A DNA stretch of 64,000 bases, taken from the NCBI GenBank assembly GCA_030267565.1, contig BRXU01000028.1, forward strand, positions 1,575,001-1,639,000. Direction: 5' to 3'. Below, in pieces: positions 62,206 to 64,000 of this stretch (position 1 is its first letter; the number at the start of each line of letters is the position of its first letter). Source of the DNA: Pleodorina starrii. Lineage: Eukaryota; Chlorophyta; Chlorophyceae; Chlamydomonadales; Volvocaceae. Under the pieces are notes generated by a model that worked only from the letters and a program-made list of their open reading frames with translations, did not search any database and was not told where the DNA came from. The translations under genes and the position numbers were made by a program.

Positions 62206-63932
62206 TTTGGGCAGGTCTGACCGGGCCTTTCTATCCTAGCCGGGCTTAGGTATACTGCCGTACTTGGATCATGAGCGGCACTCAGCTCCCTCTCAGGCAG
62301 TGATCGCCGGAGTAACGGCACTCAGATCCCGTCTTCCGGAGTAGATTCCGCGGCGTTCCCCCATCCTTGACCGAGGAGGGGTTTCCTGGTGTAGATCGTA
62401 CACTCCAGGCTTTCGACACGCTGTGTCAATTACGCAGTGTGTCATGACACCTGTACGAAAACCTTGGCGGATCATTTCTAGTCAGTCCCCTTAACCACTC
62501 GGGCACGACTGCCTCATGTCGCAGTCGACAGGATTCGAACCTGTGCGGGAGATCCCAACTGATATCGGGTAAAATCCGCACTGTCACCTCACCGGTCCTT
62601 ACACCCCACCTCCCAAGAGTCCGTGAACGCTGCGCCTTCGACAGAGCGAGCGGCAAGTGAGGTGTTGTCGTGAACCCTGTGTCACGACACACTGCGTCTC
62701 GGGCACATCGGGTAGAATCTTGTGGCCTGAGAAACTGCAGTCGGGCTGCAGACTGGTAAAGGTGACTCGAGCTGGAGTTTTTTGGGCAGGCCTGACCGGG
62801 CCTTTCTATCCTAGCCGGGCTTAGGGATACTGCCGTACTTGGATCATGAGCGGCACTCAGCTCCCTCTCAGGCAGTGATCGCCGGAGTAACGGCACTCAG
62901 ATCCCGTCTTCCGGAGTAGATTCCGCGGCGTTCCCCCATCCTTGACCGAGGAGGGGTTTCCTGGTGTAGATCGTACACTCCAGGCTTTCGACACGCTGTG
63001 TCAATTACGCAGTGTGTTATGACACCTGTACGAAAACCTTGGCGGATCATTTCGAGTCAGTCCCCTTAACCACTCGGGCACGAATGCCTCATGTCGCAGT
63101 CGACAGGATTCGAACCTGTGCGGGAGATCCCAACTGATATCGGGTAAAATCCGCACTGTCACCTCACCGGTCCTTACACCCCACCTCCCAAGAGTCCGTG
63201 AACGCTGCGCCTTCGACAGAGCGAGCGGCAAGTGAGGTGTTGTCGTGAACCCTGTGTCACGACACACTGCGTCTCGGGCACATCGGGTAGAATCTTGTGG
63301 CCTGAGAAACTGCAGTCGGGCTGCAGACTGGTAAAGGTGACTCGAGCTCGAGTTTTTTGGGCAGGTCTGACCGGGCCTTTCTATCCTAGCCGGGCTTAGG
63401 TATACTGCCGTACTTGGATCATGAGCGGCACTCAGCTCCCTCTCAGGCAGTGATCGCCGGAGTAACGGCACTCAGATCCCGTCTTCCGGAGTAGATTCCG
63501 CGGCGTTCCCCCATCCTTGACCGAGGAGGGGTTTCCTGGTGTAGATCGTACACTCCAGGCTTTCGACACGCTGTGTCAATTACGCAGTGTGTTATGACAC
63601 CTGTACGAAAACCTTGGCGGATCATTTCTAGTCAGTCCCCTTAACCACTCGGGCACGACTGCCTCATGTCGCAGTCGACAGGATTCGAACCTGTGCGGGA
63701 GATCCCAACTGATATCGGGTAAAATCCGCACTGTCACCTCACCGGTCCTTACACCCCACCTCCCAAGAGTCCGTGAACGCTGCGCCTTCGACAGAGCGAG
63801 CGGCAAGTGAGGTGTTGTCGTGAACCCTGTGTCACGACACACTGCGTCTCGGGCACATCGGGTAGAATCTTGTGGCCTGAGAAACTGCAGTCGGGCTGCA
63901 GACTGGTAAAGGTGACTCGAGCTCGAGTTTTT
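62206..63932 (-). repeat. Array segment between Helentron copies 3 and 4
   Basis: Duplicate of 59318-61044 with a very small number of differences (for example CGGTGTT to CGGCGTT at the left side). tRNA loci at 62476-62563, 63051-63138 and 63626-63713. Confidence 0.9.
63051..63138 (-). ncRNA. Permuted tRNA-Ser locus with anticodon CGA, duplicate of the 60,163 locus
   Basis: Identical in the tRNA halves to its higher-order partner, including the acceptor mismatch, so the duplication followed the anticodon change. Confidence 0.5.
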
Positions 63933-64000
63933 GGGCGGGGCCCCAGCGTGAAGCGCCCGGGGGGGCCCCGCCCTGTAGGATTGCCCATGTCTGTGCCTGC
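63933..64000 (+). mobile_element. Helentron-like element, copy 4, cut by the window end
   Basis: The first 68 bases match the 5' palindrome and onward of copies 2 and 3, again directly after the T run of an array unit. The higher-order repeat therefore continues beyond the window. Confidence 0.8.

Noticed and set aside
22460..63842. Conserved 152-156-codon open frame in every array unit (minus strand)
   Set aside because: It starts with GTG, not ATG, and its last third is simply a reading of the tRNA halves. Differences between units change residues freely. Conservation is explained by array homogenisation.

Overview
The window looks like nuclear DNA of a chlamydomonadalean (volvocine-type) green alga. 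The reasons are an intron-rich mitochondrial-type aconitase gene with short GT-AG introns, UGUAA-type polyadenylation motifs, GC-rich exons beside GT/GA-rich introns, and a dense mix of APE-type LINE, tRNA-derived SINE, KDZ-transposase and Helentron-like elements. It contains no bacterial operons, rRNA or CRISPR.

Layout. Bases 1-9,455 are gene-poor. They hold the first exon of a small secreted Kazal-type inhibitor (minus strand, 585-810) and a four-exon single-pass membrane protein gene (minus strand, about 3,198-4,861). Bases 9,456-15,666 are a nearly complete aconitate hydratase gene on the plus strand: 14 coding exons recognised, with the presequence exon not found. Bases 16,840-17,378 are a broken KDZ (Zisupton-like) transposase. 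Bases 18,126-21,191 are a palindrome-rich repeat family, interrupted by a reverse-oriented Helentron-like element, a long (AAAT)n tract and a tRNA-derived SINE.

From 22,005 to the end the window is one satellite-like tandem array of 575-bp and 567-bp units, about 60 in all and all in the same orientation. Every unit carries the two halves of a serine tRNA on the minus strand in reversed order: 3' half, 7-nt spacer, 5' half. The break lies exactly at the canonical intron position 37/38. Joined in normal order the halves form a good tRNA-Ser cloverleaf with a long variable arm, a B box and an A box. In the 575-bp class a T4 pol III terminator follows the 5' half by about 14 nt. The sequences just outside the two halves are complementary, as in tRNA-splicing substrates. 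Most units have anticodon AGA; eight have CGA, also serine. The simplest reading is a large array of circularly permuted tRNA-Ser genes. An array of ordinary tRNA-Ser genes with 487-nt introns and 7-nt spacers is the alternative.

The right part of the array carries a 1,161-bp non-autonomous Helentron-like element at the same unit position three times, which gives a 2,888-bp higher-order repeat. The first of these copies received a 5,517-bp LINE insertion whose long APE-RT frame is intact but 5'-truncated. The order of events can be read: array, Helentron insertion, higher-order duplication, LINE insertion.
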